A program made the position numbers and the translations under genes. 49,512 nucleotides of DNA from an uncultured Nitrospira sp. (GTDB lineage Bacteria; Nitrospirota; Nitrospiria; Nitrospirales; Nitrospiraceae), in the NCBI GenBank assembly GCA_902500775.1, contig CABVRZ010000035.1, forward strand, positions 1 to 49,512. Reading direction: 5' to 3'. Position 1 is the stretch's first letter; each line of letters starts with the position of its first letter. The notes beneath the pieces were generated by a model. That model was not told the origin of the DNA. It worked only from the letters and a program-made list of their open reading frames with translations, and made no database searches. Below, in pieces: positions 35,110-44,672 of this stretch.

Positions 35110-35949
35110 ATGACGTCCTCTGTTCCGCTCAGCATTGACGCAATTCGCAGTACTCTGGCCACCAGGGCACTGGGCCAAACGCTGTATTTGTACCAGGATC
35201 TCCCTTCGACCAATCGAGAAGCCAATGCACTCACACAACAAGGCGCCGAGCACGGCACCGTGGTGGTGGCTGAGCAGCAATCAGGCGGCTACGGACGACA
35301 TGGGCGTGCCTGGTTCTCCCCGCCTGGATTCAATATCTATTGTTCGATCGTCGTTCGTGGAAAGAGCCAGACCATCCCTCTTGCCCAGTGGTTATCCTGG
35401 ATCCCGCTCCTCAGCGCTCTGGCTATCACCGAGGCGACCCAACAAGTGACTGGGGTGTCGCTCGCTCTTAAATGGCCCAATGACCTCCTTCTTCTAGACC
35501 GCAAAGTCGGTGGAATTCTCTGTGAAAGCACCCTGACGACGGAGGACGCTCCGATCGTGGTCATCGGTATTGGGCTGAACGTCAATGTCCCGTCCCTGTC
35601 GTTTCCAGAAGAGCTCCGTCCGATAGCCGCCTCGTTGATCGAAGCTGTTCCACAACCGATCGATCGCAATCGCCTGCTTGCGCAATTGCTATGGGAACTT
35701 GAACAATGCCTGGATGAGCTGCAGTCCCATGGGTCTAGAAGACTGCGGCAGGCCTATATGACTCGTTGCGCCACACTTGGCCGGCAGGTGAAAATCTTGT
35801 TTGCTGGTGACCAGCGACTCCGTGGCACGGCAGAAACCCTCTCCGCTGATGGAGCCTTACAGGTACGTCCGCTCTCAGCTTCTTCTCGCGCTCAAGCACC
35901 CGCTCTCATCGATGTCCGTGCCGCTGATGTGATTCATCTGAGAGAGTAG
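35110..35949 (+). CDS. birA: Biotin-[acetyl-CoA carboxylase] ligase, without DNA-binding domain
   Basis: 279 residues. It activates biotin with ATP and attaches it to the carboxyl-carrier protein. Core motifs: STNREAN, the biotinyl-AMP loop QQSGGYGRHGRAWFSP (a Tyr replaces the usual second Arg position of GRGRRGR), KWPNDLLL with the catalytic Lys, and GGILCE. A C-terminal SH3-like domain follows (LGRQVKILFAGDQRLRGTAE). There is no N-terminal helix-turn-helix, so it is a ligase only and not a repressor. It sits three bases after nadC and 24 bases before coaX. Confidence 0.93.
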   Translation: MTSSVPLSIDAIRSTLATRALGQTLYLYQDLPSTNREANALTQQGAEHGTVVVAEQQSGGYGRHGRAWFSPPGFNIYCSIVVRGKSQTIPLAQWLSWIPLLSALAITEATQQVTGVSLALKWPNDLLLLDRKVGGILCESTLTTEDAPIVVIGIGLNVNVPSLSFPEELRPIAASLIEAVPQPIDRNRLLAQLLWELEQCLDELQSHGSRRLRQAYMTRCATLGRQVKILFAGDQRLRGTAETLSADGALQVRPLSASSRAQAPALIDVRAADVIHLRE

Positions 35950-35973
35950 CGAAAGCAGGCCACCCGAAGTACA

Positions 35974-36771
35974 ATGAATCCCATGCTGTTGGCCATCGAC
36001 ATCGGCAATACCAACATCGTTGTGGGAATCTTTGAAGGGCAAACGCTCCTGAGCCATTGGCGATTGGCCACCGACCCCAAATCCACGGCCGATGAGTATG
36101 GGGTCCTCTGCCTCAACCTCATGGCCAGGAGCGACCGAGCCTCTGAGCATATTACCGGTGCGATTATTTCCAGTGTCGTCCCGGCCCTCACAGAAACGTT
36201 TGAATCGATGGTGGAAACATCTTTCGGGTGCACGCCCATCACTGTGTCATCCGATCTCGAGACCGGGCTGACCCTGAAATACCTGAATCCGAAAGAGATC
36301 GGCAGTGACCGGATTGTGAATGCGGCGGCTGCCTATGAGAAGTTTCGCCGGGATCTCATCATCGTTGATTTTGGCACCGCAACGACCTTTTGTGCGATCA
36401 CTGGAACCGGCGAGTATCTTGGAGGTGTGATCGCACCAGGCTTGGGGATTTCGGCTGAAGCCTTGTTTAGCCGAGCTGCCAAGTTGAGCAAGGTGGAACT
36501 GGCCCGCCCCAAGTCCGTCATCGGAACTGACACGGCCAGTAGTATTCAATCTGGACTCATCTTTGGGTACGCAGGTTTAGTGGACACCCTCATTCAGCGG
36601 ATCGAAGCCGAAATGGGACGTTCCTCTTTTGTGATCGCGACGGGCGGACTCGCTCCAGCCATTGCATCGGAGGCGCGAACCATTCAGCACATTGAACCGT
36701 TCTTGACCCTCCATGGACTCGAGCTGTTATACCGTCGAGCTCGAGGCACAGGTCCCACTCACTGGGTGTAA
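35974..36771 (+). CDS. coaX: Type III pantothenate kinase
   Basis: 265 residues. It phosphorylates pantothenate, the first step of CoA synthesis. Motifs: LLAIDIGNTNIVVGIFEG (phosphate loop), GSDRIVNAAAAYEKF, IIVDFGTATTFCAI with the catalytic Asp region, GGVIAPGLGISAEALF and the end-domain IATGGLAP. It ends the operon begun by valS; the usual association of birA with coaX fits. The chosen ATG at 35974 lies 24 bases after the birA stop; a second ATG three codons later (MLLAIDIG) is also possible. Confidence 0.96.
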   Translation: MNPMLLAIDIGNTNIVVGIFEGQTLLSHWRLATDPKSTADEYGVLCLNLMARSDRASEHITGAIISSVVPALTETFESMVETSFGCTPITVSSDLETGLTLKYLNPKEIGSDRIVNAAAAYEKFRRDLIIVDFGTATTFCAITGTGEYLGGVIAPGLGISAEALFSRAAKLSKVELARPKSVIGTDTASSIQSGLIFGYAGLVDTLIQRIEAEMGRSSFVIATGGLAPAIASEARTIQHIEPFLTLHGLELLYRRARGTGPTHWV

Positions 36772-36811
36772 TAACGTCATCGTCAGTCTCATTTTATTTT
36801 CCGATGACCCG

Positions 36812-36839
36812 TTGACTTCCTTCCTCTTATGGATATCTC
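36812..36839 (+). promoter_or_regulatory. Possible promoter of grpE-dnaK-dnaJ
   Basis: TTGACT and TATCTC are separated by 16 bases, ending 21 bases before the grpE ATG. This fits a housekeeping promoter. I found no CIRCE element and no clear sigma-32-type boxes, so how the heat-shock genes are controlled is not evident. Confidence 0.4.
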
Positions 36840-36860
36840 CATCGCTGTACAGGTACCTAC

Positions 36861-37427
36861 ATGACTGAAGATCAAGCACAGGAAAAAGCAAACACCAATA
36901 CATTCGAGAACTTAGAAGAGGGATCTCAGGACACAGCACCTGCCTCTTCCTCGGCACAGGATGAACTGGCCGTCAAGGTTGAGGAATGCGCTGCGCTCAA
37001 TGAGAAGTACCTCCGTCTGGCGGCAGAGTTTGAGAATTACAAGCGACTGACGCAGCGTGATCAGCGCGAACAGATTCGATTCGGCAATGAACAATTGCTG
37101 AAAGAACTCCTGCCAGTCGTCGATAACATGGAACGGGCGATCAAGGCAGCTCACACGAACGGAAGCGATTCGGCACTCACCCAGGGTGTGGAACTGACTC
37201 TCAAGCAACTGTCCGGCGTCCTGGCTAAGTTCGGTGTGCAAGCCATCGAGACGACCGGTCAAGAGTTCGATCCCCACACACATCAAGCTGTCTCCTACGG
37301 ACCATCCGCTGAAGTCCCGGCCAATCGGGTCCTGGAGGAATTTCAGAAGGGGTACCGACTGCACGACCGAGTGTTACGAGCCGCCATGGTCAGCGTGTCG
37401 TCCGGCCCACCCCAAGCCAACGCATAA
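36861..37427 (+). CDS. grpE: Nucleotide exchange factor GrpE
   Basis: 188 residues. Co-chaperone that releases ADP from DnaK. An acidic, low-complexity N-terminus is followed by a long helix (ECAALNEKYLRLAAEFENYK) and the family block QLLKELLPVVDNMERAIKAA. The C-terminal beta-domain shows GQEFDPHTHQAVS and KGYRLHDRVLRAAMVSVS. First gene of the grpE-dnaK-dnaJ cluster, 57 bases before dnaK. hrcA is not next to it. Confidence 0.97.
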   Translation: MTEDQAQEKANTNTFENLEEGSQDTAPASSSAQDELAVKVEECAALNEKYLRLAAEFENYKRLTQRDQREQIRFGNEQLLKELLPVVDNMERAIKAAHTNGSDSALTQGVELTLKQLSGVLAKFGVQAIETTGQEFDPHTHQAVSYGPSAEVPANRVLEEFQKGYRLHDRVLRAAMVSVSSGPPQANA

Positions 37428-37484
37428 GAATGCGACAGCGCACTGACCCTCTGTCGTCGTTGTCGAGAAGGAAGGAGTCTACCC

Positions 37485-39404
37485 ATGGGTAAAGTTATCG
37501 GTATCGATCTCGGGACCACCAATTCTTGCGTGGCAATTATGAGCGGCGGCGATCCCGTCGTGATCGCCAACGCCGAAGGAAGTCGAACCACTCCTTCCGT
37601 CGTGGCCATCACCGACAAGAGTGAGCGGCTGGTCGGCCAGATCGCCAAACGTCAAGCCATTACTAATCCGGAGAACACCATTTTCTCAGTCAAACGACTG
37701 ATGGGGCGCAAGTTTAAGAGCCGCGAAGTCCAGGAAGCCTTGAAGCGACTCCCCTACAAAGTGGTCGAGGCCGACAACGGTGATGCGCACGTTGAACTGC
37801 GTGGGAAGCAATATAGCCCACCGGAAGTGTCCGCCATGATTCTGCAAAAAATGCGGCAGACGGCGGAAGACTACCTCGGTGAAAAAGTCACCGAGGCCGT
37901 CGTCACCGTTCCTGCTTATTTTGATGACAGTCAGCGCCAGGCAACCAAAGACGCGGGGCAGATCGCCGGGCTGAACGTGCTTCGCATTATCAATGAACCG
38001 ACAGCAGCTTCTCTGGCTTACGGCTTGGACAAGAAGAAAGATGAACGGATCGCCGTGTACGACTTGGGCGGAGGCACCTTCGACGTGTCCGTCTTGGAAA
38101 TCGGCGAAGGCGTCTTCGAAGTGAAGTCGACCAACGGGGACACCTATCTGGGTGGAGACGACTTCGATCTCCGCGTGATGGACTGGCTGGTCGACGAATT
38201 CAAGAAAGACCAGGGGATCGATTTACGGAAAGACCGGATGGCTCTCCAGCGCCTGAAGGAATCGGCCGAACGGGCCAAAATTGAACTCTCATCGTCTCAA
38301 GAAACAGAAATCAATCTCCCATTCATTACCGCAGATGCCAGCGGCCCCAAGCATATGGTCACCAAGCTGACACGGGCCAAGCTGGAACAGCTGGTCGACG
38401 ATCTCATTCAACGAACGATTGAACCTTGCCGCAAAGCCTTGTCCGATGCCAGCGTCACAGCCAAGGACATCCAAGAAATCGTCTTGGTCGGCGGTATGAC
38501 TCGTATGCCGAAAGTGATTCAGGTCGTGAAAGATTTCTTCGGAAAAGAGCCGCACCGCGGCGTCAATCCTGATGAAGTCGTCGCGATCGGAGCCGGTGTT
38601 CAAGGCGGTGTTCTCAAGGGCGAGGTCAAGGACGTGTTGCTCCTGGACGTCACGCCGTTGTCATTGGGTATTGAAACGCTCGGCGGCGTGTTTACCAAAC
38701 TGATCGAACGCAACACGACCGTTCCGACTAAGAAGAGCCAAGTCTTCTCGACCGCAGCCGATAACCAAACAGCAGTGACCATTCGCGTCTTCCAAGGTGA
38801 ACGGGAAATGGCGAATGACAACAAGCTGCTGGGACAATTCGATTTGGTGGGGATTCCACCATCCCCTCGCGGCATGCCACAAATCGAAGTCACCTTTGAT
38901 ATCGATGCAAACGGCATTGTCCATGTGTCCGCCAAGGATCTGGCCACTCAAAAAGAGCAGTCTATCAAGATCACGGCTTCCAGCGGCCTGAGCAAAGATG
39001 AGGTTGAGAAGCTCGTTCGGGATGCCCAGTCGCATACCGAAGACGACAAGAAACGTCGCAAATTGGCGGAAGCCAAAAACCAGGCCGACAATCTGGTCTA
39101 TCAAACCGAGAAAAACATCACCGAGTACGGTGACAAGATCTCCGCCGATGACAAAACAAAGATCCAGGACGCGGTTGCAGCTCTGAAAAAGGCTCTAGAG
39201 GGTACTGAGGCTGAGGCCATCGAATCAGCAACCCAATCCCTCATGACGGCGTCGCACAAATTAGCCGAAGAAATGTACAAGAAAACCGCGGCCTCAGCCG
39301 GTCCACAGCCGGGGGCCTCGGCAACCGACGGTGCCAGTGACGCAAAACCGGATGAAAAAGTCGTCGACGCAGAATTTGAAGAAGTGGACAAAGACAAAAA
39401 ATAG
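37485..39404 (+). CDS. dnaK: Chaperone DnaK (Hsp70)
   Basis: 639 residues, full length. Nucleotide-binding domain signatures: [47 protein letters not shown] and [13 protein letters not shown]. The substrate-binding domain begins near residue 390 ([18 protein letters not shown]) and the lid follows; the C-terminus ends with an acidic EEFE-like tail ([12 protein letters not shown]). It folds and refolds proteins in an ATP cycle with GrpE and DnaJ. GAAGGAAGGAG lies before the ATG. It is followed by a strong hairpin and dnaJ. Confidence 0.98.
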   Translation: MGKVIGIDLGTTNSCVAIMSGGDPVVIANAEGSRTTPSVVAITDKSERLVGQIAKRQAITNPENTIFSVKRLMGRKFKSREVQEALKRLPYKVVEADNGDAHVELRGKQYSPPEVSAMILQKMRQTAEDYLGEKVTEAVVTVPAYFDDSQRQATKDAGQIAGLNVLRIINEPTAASLAYGLDKKKDERIAVYDLGGGTFDVSVLEIGEGVFEVKSTNGDTYLGGDDFDLRVMDWLVDEFKKDQGIDLRKDRMALQRLKESAERAKIELSSSQETEINLPFITADASGPKHMVTKLTRAKLEQLVDDLIQRTIEPCRKALSDASVTAKDIQEIVLVGGMTRMPKVIQVVKDFFGKEPHRGVNPDEVVAIGAGVQGGVLKGEVKDVLLLDVTPLSLGIETLGGVFTKLIERNTTVPTKKSQVFSTAADNQTAVTIRVFQGEREMANDNKLLGQFDLVGIPPSPRGMPQIEVTFDIDANGIVHVSAKDLATQKEQSIKITASSGLSKDEVEKLVRDAQSHTEDDKKRRKLAEAKNQADNLVYQTEKNITEYGDKISADDKTKIQDAVAALKKALEGTEAEAIESATQSLMTASHKLAEEMYKKTAASAGPQPGASATDGASDAKPDEKVVDAEFEEVDKDKK

Positions 39405-39423
39405 CCTAGAATAACGCATCAAG

Positions 39424-39460
39424 GCGCCCGAGCTCTCGACGCACTCGAGATCCCGGGCGC
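39424..39460 (+). terminator. Strong hairpin between dnaK and dnaJ
   Basis: GCGCCCG pairs with CGGGCGC, and inside it TCTCGA pairs with TCGAGA around a short loop. No T-run follows, so it may work as a partial terminator, an RNA-processing site or a stabiliser of the dnaK mRNA 3' end, lowering dnaJ expression relative to dnaK. Confidence 0.55.
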
Positions 39461-39477
39461 TCCACCGTTCACATACA

Positions 39478-40611
39478 ATGGCTGCCGTGTCCAAACGCGA
39501 TTACTACGAAACTCTCGGTGTCGATCGGAATGTCTCGGACGACGAGCTGAAGAAAGCCTATCGTAAATTAGCCCGCCAGCATCATCCCGACCTGCATACT
39601 GGTGAACAGCAAAAAAAATCTGCCGAAGACAAATTCAAAGAAATCAACGAAGCCTACGAAATCCTGAGTGATCAGGAGAAGCGGAAACGCTACGACATGT
39701 TCGGCCACACCGGAGGCCAACAAGGTGGCCCGGGCTTTGATGGATTTGATTTTGGCCGAGGCGGATTCGGCGACGTCTTCAACGATATTTTCGAAGACTT
39801 CTTCGGTCAGGCCCGAGCCGGTGGAGGTAGTCGCGCCGAGCGCGGGAATGACCTACAGTACAACCTTGAAATTACCTTTGAGGAAGCGGTTTACGGGAAA
39901 GAAGCGAAACTCAAGATTCCACGCTGGGAACTCTGTACCGACTGCAAAGGCACGGGAGCAAAGTCAGCGGCTTCCATCAAGCCCTGTGCCAGCTGCAAAG
40001 GCGCGGGACAACTTCGGTTTCAACAGGGTTTCTTCAGCGTGAGCCGACCCTGTGGCCAATGTGAAGGCACCGGACACTTCGTGACCGACCCCTGCGCGAC
40101 CTGCCAGGGACGTCAACGGGTGTACAAAGAACGCGCCATTGCCGTCCACATTCCCGCTGGAATTGAAACAGGTATGCGGTTACGCCTCTCGAATGAAGGC
40201 GAGCATGGTCCCAATGGTGGACCCCCTGGTGATCTCTATGTCGCCATTACCGTCAAACCTCATCAGATCTTTCAGAGAAAAGGTCTCGATATCTCCTGTG
40301 ACGTCCCGATCAATCTGGTCACCGCTGTACTGGGCGGAAAAGTCGAAGTGCCGACCCTCAAGGGAGAGACCATCATCAAAGTCCCGCCCGGCACACAACA
40401 TGACAAAGTGCTTCGCATCAAAGGATTGGGAATTCCCAGCCTCAAGGGAGGCTCGACGGGCGACCAGATCTATACGATGAAGATCCAAATTCCCACCAAA
40501 CTGACAGCAAGACAAAAAGAACTGCTGATGGAGTACGCCAAAGAGAGCGGCATGTCCATGGAAGCCAACGGCGACGGCTTCTTCGACAAGATGAAGACAT
40601 TTTTCGAGTAG
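39478..40611 (+). CDS. dnaJ: Chaperone DnaJ (Hsp40, type I)
   Basis: 377 residues. J domain at residues 5-70 with the HPD triad in [10 protein letters not shown]; a Gly/Phe-rich stretch ([20 protein letters not shown]); four zinc-binding repeats [24 protein letters not shown] and CATCQGRQ, the last lacking the usual final Gly; then the substrate-binding C-terminal domains. It stimulates the DnaK ATPase and delivers clients. The ATG at 39478 is used here, but the in-frame GTG at 39487 ([11 protein letters not shown]) would fit the family start as well; neither has a strong ribosome site. Followed by rsmE after 33 bases. Confidence 0.97.
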   Translation: MAAVSKRDYYETLGVDRNVSDDELKKAYRKLARQHHPDLHTGEQQKKSAEDKFKEINEAYEILSDQEKRKRYDMFGHTGGQQGGPGFDGFDFGRGGFGDVFNDIFEDFFGQARAGGGSRAERGNDLQYNLEITFEEAVYGKEAKLKIPRWELCTDCKGTGAKSAASIKPCASCKGAGQLRFQQGFFSVSRPCGQCEGTGHFVTDPCATCQGRQRVYKERAIAVHIPAGIETGMRLRLSNEGEHGPNGGPPGDLYVAITVKPHQIFQRKGLDISCDVPINLVTAVLGGKVEVPTLKGETIIKVPPGTQHDKVLRIKGLGIPSLKGGSTGDQIYTMKIQIPTKLTARQKELLMEYAKESGMSMEANGDGFFDKMKTFFE

Positions 40612-40644
40612 CCTGACGGTCCTTCCTGAATCTCTAGTACCCGC

Positions 40645-41385
40645 ATGCCTGTATTTTTCGTTTCTCCTGAGTGCGTGACGCCTCCCACTATTTCGGTTAC
40701 GGGTGAGCTCCTAACCCACATCAAGGACAGTCTCCGTGCCGCCGTCGGTGAAACCCTCTGGTTCAGCAATGGTCAAGGAGCCAGGTACCGTACTGAAATC
40801 AGTGACGTCTCCAAATATGTGGTCACCGGACTGATTCTTGAAACCATTCAGGAACCTACTCGTAGCGCGCCTCGCATGATCCTTGGCCAATCCTTGCTCA
40901 AGGGCGAGAAAATAGATTGGGTGATCCAAAAGGCGACCGAACTCGGCGTACGCGAGATCATCCCGATCGAAAGCCGACACAGTGTCGTGCACCTGAAAGC
41001 TGATCGCATCAACCATCAACTCACCCGATGGCAGCGCATCGCCCTGGAAGCGGCCCAGCAATCGGAACAGTGGCACGTGCCAACGATCGCCAATCCACAA
41101 TCCCTCACAACACTGCTCGCAAGCAGTGAGAGGAATTTTACGACCCTGATGCTAGCCGAGCGGCAGGAAGGAAAGAGCGTACAAGCTGTCACACTTCCAC
41201 AAGACCCGAGCAACGCCCTACTCATTCTGATTGGGCCAGAAGGAGGCTGGAGCAAGGAAGAAATGAAAATCGCTGCGCAGCAAGGAGTCGAACCCATCAT
41301 CCTTGGTCGGATGATCCTCCGAGCCGAAACCGCCGCCATCGCCACCATCAGCATTCTCCAATCGCGCCTCGGAGAACTAGGATAG
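40645..41385 (+). CDS. rsmE: 16S rRNA m3U1498 methyltransferase RsmE
   Basis: 246 residues, SPOUT-class methyltransferase that uses SAM to methylate N3 of U1498 in 16S rRNA. N-terminal PUA-like domain (HIKDSLRAAVGETLWFSNGQ) followed by the SPOUT knot: QKATELGVREIIPIESRHSV, LEAAQQSEQWHVP, LILIGPEGGWSKEE and LGRMILRAETAAIATISILQ. rsmE next to dnaJ is a common gene order. A heavily decayed second rsmE lies in the same orientation at about 46175-46562. Confidence 0.96.
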   Translation: MPVFFVSPECVTPPTISVTGELLTHIKDSLRAAVGETLWFSNGQGARYRTEISDVSKYVVTGLILETIQEPTRSAPRMILGQSLLKGEKIDWVIQKATELGVREIIPIESRHSVVHLKADRINHQLTRWQRIALEAAQQSEQWHVPTIANPQSLTTLLASSERNFTTLMLAERQEGKSVQAVTLPQDPSNALLILIGPEGGWSKEEMKIAAQQGVEPIILGRMILRAETAAIATISILQSRLGELG

Positions 41386-41420
41386 CGAAACCTAACGCCA
41401 CCCTATACTGTTCTCGATCG

Positions 41421-41798
41421 TTACGGCCGTTTCATGTGATTTCTGCGAGGCGACACTGGAGGTAACGTTCCAGGCTCTTCATGATTTGTCATCCTATCAC
41501 CTTCGGAACCAGCCTCCTGACCCACATGTCCAGAATGCGAAGATCGCTCCCCTTTGATGAGATTGTCGATGAAGTCTTTCTTGGCCTGTTCCGCAACACA
41601 ATCAGGTGCAGCTGGGAGTGGTAATGCAGGGGCATTCTCATCATCGATTTTGTTGTACTGCTCTTCTGGGGTGGCCATCCTTCCTGTGGTCGCGCCCTTC
41701 TGGATAATCTCTTGAGCGTCAGCCGACAGCGCCAGTCCAGCCAACGCAACTCCCAAGAGTGTTGCCATTCGTATGGAACCACTGATCCTGTTGCACAT
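41421..41798 (-). CDS. Secreted protein resembling the protease pro-region
   Basis: 125 residues. Signal peptide (MATLLGVALAGLALSADAQE) followed by EIIQKGATTGRMATPEEQYN, a LPLPAAPD stretch, AKKDFIDNLIKG and GHVGQEAGSEGD. The same order occurs in the N-terminal 80 or so residues of the protease encoded at 42153-43340 (QQIIKKGAVTG, IELPRATEADV, QQDLIMNLVN, GDSGQVEGSMGD). It ends where the protease domain would begin. It is therefore a stand-alone copy of the pro-region: either a truncated duplicate or a trans-acting inhibitor or foldase, by analogy. GGGGG lies before the ATG. Confidence 0.65.
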   Translation of the reverse strand: MCNRISGSIRMATLLGVALAGLALSADAQEIIQKGATTGRMATPEEQYNKIDDENAPALPLPAAPDCVAEQAKKDFIDNLIKGERSSHSGHVGQEAGSEGDRMTNHEEPGTLPPVSPRRNHMKRP

Positions 41799-42152
41799 AA
41801 TGCCCCCTGTTTCAACATCTGGAAGACTGAGAGTTCGGTCTCACGACTGCTGCGATAGCTCAAGAGATGAGGCCTCACTATAGCGTTTCAAGTGCCACAA
41901 CTTTCATTGTCACTCATACAACTGAATCCATCAACCATTCATCCATGACACCGATGTCTCGCGCATGAGGTATCGACCACCTAGGCCTCCTGCACCCGCG
42001 TAAAGAGAGACCCAGAACAGATGGACTTCAGACATGAGTCAGAAAGGGAACCCTCACATTGATAGGTCAGGGTCCCCTTCCATAGAAACTACTGGATCTT
42101 GCAGCGATAAGAAGCTGTTAAGGCTTTTCCCCCGTTAGGACTCAGCCATTGC
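41799..42152. other. Intergenic region between the two secreted-protein genes
   Basis: No gene seen in 354 bases. It holds a likely terminator for the protease gene (42044-42079) and presumably the promoter of the small pro-region gene, which I could not pick out. Confidence 0.4.
42044..42079 (-). terminator. Likely terminator of the protease gene
   Basis: On the minus strand AGGGGACCCT pairs with AGGGTTCCCTT (one mismatch) around a loop of about 14 bases, then TTTCT follows. It lies about 75 bases past the protease stop. Confidence 0.55.
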
Positions 42153-43340
42153 TTATGAACAACGAGGATCTGAACCAGCACAAGCGGAATTGACCAACGG
42201 AACAATATTCGTGCTGCTGAAGGGGCTGGCTCCCATTTCTTTGATGGCCGTATTTGTGTAGACCCAACTGGTCACTCCCACGACCATATTTGGCGTTGAA
42301 AAAGACCCAAACGATGTCCCGCTCAGCGATGGCAGGTACCCAAAATTATTAAGCCACGGTCCTCCACTGGAACCGCCCGTCATCAAGGAACCAATGATTG
42401 TATTGTTCTTGAGCGTGGAAGACCCGACAAATCCTTGTGAGTCATTTCGCATCATATAAAGGCCACTATTGTGCGAGACAGGATATCCGATCTGAGTGAT
42501 GTGAGTGAAGCCGTTAGAGGTAACGCCCCATCTGTTCCATCCATAGCCATACCACCCCGTTCGCGTGCCTGGATACGCACCGGACTGAGGGGTCAGTTCG
42601 AGCACCGCCACGTCATCCTTGCAGATCGCCCCATCACATTGCCCCGTAGCTCCATTGAGATACGCAGTCGTGACCCACGCCGTTGCCACCGTCCAGGTAC
42701 CATAGGGGCGCGACGACCCTCGAAGTCCAGGCACAAATTGGAAGTTGGTATAAAACTGTTTTGATGCATACTGAGTGACACAGTGTGCAGCCGTCACAGC
42801 CACACCCCGCTTAATCAACGCGGCGGAACACACAAAGTTGCCTTGGCCGGGGACTGTAAAGTACAGCTTGCCGGATGCGCGATACGGATACATCGTATTC
42901 GTTGCACTGCTGAGATCCGCTCTCGCGGTGCTAAATGGATGGTTTGACGTACCGAACTGTGCCGGTTCAACCTCCAAGCCATTCTGTGCAGCGAATTCCG
43001 TAGAAGGTGTGTCTAGGTCAACTGTTTCGGTTGTCCCATCACCCATGCTTCCTTCGACCTGTCCCGAGTCGCCAGCGGTAGCTGATTGAATTGGATTAAC
43101 TAAATTCATGATCAAATCCTGTTGGGCCTGGGCAACATCAGCCTCCGTTGCTCGAGGCAATTCGATCGCTCTGGCGCTGGCAAAATCCAACTTGGCATTG
43201 TTTTTTTCATGAGCAACCTTGACGCCGGTTACCGCTCCCTTCTTTATGATTTGTTGGGCCTGGACGGACGGAACCAAGACGACCAGGGTCACCCCCAACG
43301 TCATGGCTACTCGCAGAACTCGCGATGCACTGGCACTCAT
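42153..43340 (-). CDS. Secreted trypsin-like serine protease
   Basis: 395 residues. Signal peptide (residues 1-29, ending SVQA-QQ), a pro-region of about 100 residues, then a chymotrypsin-fold S1 domain. The catalytic triad is visible: His near 185 in VTAAHC, Asp near 242 in KDDVAVLEL, Ser near 323 in TGGSSGGPW. Two further cysteine pairs (CDGAIC and CAGSDPRC) may form disulfides. It is exported and cleaves proteins outside or in the periplasm; the target is unknown. AAGGAGG lies five bases before the ATG at 43340, so the nine codons upstream are dropped. A paralogue of its pro-region is encoded downstream. Confidence 0.88.
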   Translation of the reverse strand: MSASASRVLRVAMTLGVTLVVLVPSVQAQQIIKKGAVTGVKVAHEKNNAKLDFASARAIELPRATEADVAQAQQDLIMNLVNPIQSATAGDSGQVEGSMGDGTTETVDLDTPSTEFAAQNGLEVEPAQFGTSNHPFSTARADLSSATNTMYPYRASGKLYFTVPGQGNFVCSAALIKRGVAVTAAHCVTQYASKQFYTNFQFVPGLRGSSRPYGTWTVATAWVTTAYLNGATGQCDGAICKDDVAVLELTPQSGAYPGTRTGWYGYGWNRWGVTSNGFTHITQIGYPVSHNSGLYMMRNDSQGFVGSSTLKNNTIIGSLMTGGSSGGPWLNNFGYLPSLSGTSFGSFSTPNMVVGVTSWVYTNTAIKEMGASPFSSTNIVPLVNSACAGSDPRCS

Positions 43341-43799
43341 ACATTCCTCCTTGTCAAATAGAGTCACAACTTACTCTCATCTGCTTTTTCTCTGAATACA
43401 CGCACATACCCGCACTAGCCTTCCTCACCTCCTCTCAACGCCGGAATCTCGGAGCCACCGTGATACACGAACTGAGTAGCAACATCACAGCATCTCCGAC
43501 TTATCTCACTCACGCATCTCTCCTTCTGCATATCAGCCCTGCCGTCTTTCTCTACGTACTTGTCTAGCTCATCTGTCCCTTGCGCGACGCTCCAGTGGCC
43601 TGGCTCGAACTCTGCAGCGTCGTTCTACTCGCACCATCGTTCGACTACTTCGGAATATAAAGCTCCAATGCAGTTCCCTTGGACGTCCATCTATTCGTAG
43701 ATTTGATGAAGGATGTACTTTCCGAGGCGCCATCTTCTGCGGAATTCCCGAAACGCCGTAAGATCCTCAAGATTCGCTCAATTGTGGATTGCGCGTAGT
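43341..43799. other. Intergenic region upstream of the protease gene
   Basis: No supported gene. The plus-strand frame at 43325-43567 lacks a ribosome site and family likeness. Part of the right side may be unreadable 5' sequence of the IS5 relic that follows. Confidence 0.4.
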
Positions 43800-43825
43800 T
43801 GCGCCTCTTGGTGAGTACGTATGCT

Positions 43826-44182
43826 GCGAACCATCATCACGTCACGTTGCTCCAACTCAGTTTCGACTTTTACATGTTGATGACCAAGTCGGAACAGTTG
43901 ATTGGGGATTAGGCGTACGACAGTGATGGGTTAGATGATGCCATCCGGCAAGATGGAAGAACTTGATCACCCCTCCGATCAAATAGGAAACTCAAGCCCC
44001 AAGATGGGCACCGCCTCCACGGGTATGAACGGCATTGGCCTGTCCAACGCTTCTTTGCCTGACTAGAGTGGAGGCTCCGGTTGTTCATCGGCTGGGGTAT
44101 TAGGCCACCAACTTCCTCGGGCTTGGGCCGCTCGCCTGCATCACGATGCGGCTCAAACACTTTTGGGATAGGTTCTACGGTG
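43826..44182 (+). pseudogene. IS5-family transposase remnant with stops and a frameshift
   Basis: On the plus strand one frame reads AANHHHVTLLQLSFDFYMLM, QLIGD, stop, AYDSDGLDDAIRQDGRT, stop, SPLRSNRKLKPQDGHRLHGY, ERHWPVQRFFA, stop, LEWRLRLFIGWG; after a frameshift it continues TNFLGLGPLACITMRLKHFW. This is the C-terminal catalytic half of an IS5-family transposase of the type with LIGDrAYDSD, PHRSNRKKP and RRWxVERFFAW blocks. Three in-frame stops and a frameshift make it long dead. The N-terminal half is not legible. An open frame on the opposite strand here is a shadow. Confidence 0.82.
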
Positions 44183-44672
44183 GAGCCCGTCATCCCAGCA
44201 CTCCAAACCGCCTGAACGCTCTTCGTGTAAGTCATGACTGGGCAAGACTTCTGCTAGACGATCTCGTCAGTCACTAGTTCAAGGCGTCGTCTTATCACGT
44301 CACACAGCATACCAATTATATAGATTAAGCTAAATTAGCTACATAATATTTATCTCCCCATTACCGTACCGTAGTCCACATCAGTGAAACTTTTTCGCGT
44401 TCCATGTAATCTGACTTATATCGTCACAAAGCAAAACCAATACCATGAGTGTGCATGAGTATAGACCTGTAAATTATACATAGTTTCAACATCATAGAAT
44501 TCTAAGTACAACGAGGTCCGCCTATGAACATAGCTTGGTCAACCTAAGGTGGATCCAAATCGATTCAGTGTGGTATCGAATTAGATACACCCTCTCGTAT
44601 TACGGCTGCCTTGCGCACTTGCTGGTGCGGAGCATTAAAAGGAACGCTCTCACCGGAGGAGGTCATGTCAAT
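44183..44672. other. AT-rich region between IS5 relic and IS256
   Basis: No gene or RNA recognised in 490 bases; markedly more AT-rich than its surroundings. It includes a perfect palindrome AGCTAA-A-TTAGCT (44328-44340). It may be foreign or decayed DNA. Confidence 0.4.

Noticed and set aside
36772..36860. CIRCE (HrcA) operator before grpE
   Set aside because: The TTAGCACTC-N9-GAGTGCTAA inverted repeat is not present.
43325..43567. 80-codon plus-strand frame as a gene
   Set aside because: It starts inside the protease leader region, has no ribosome site and ends in low-complexity hydrophobic sequence without homology.
43909..44235. 108-codon minus-strand open frame
   Set aside because: It is antisense to a recognisable IS5 transposase remnant.
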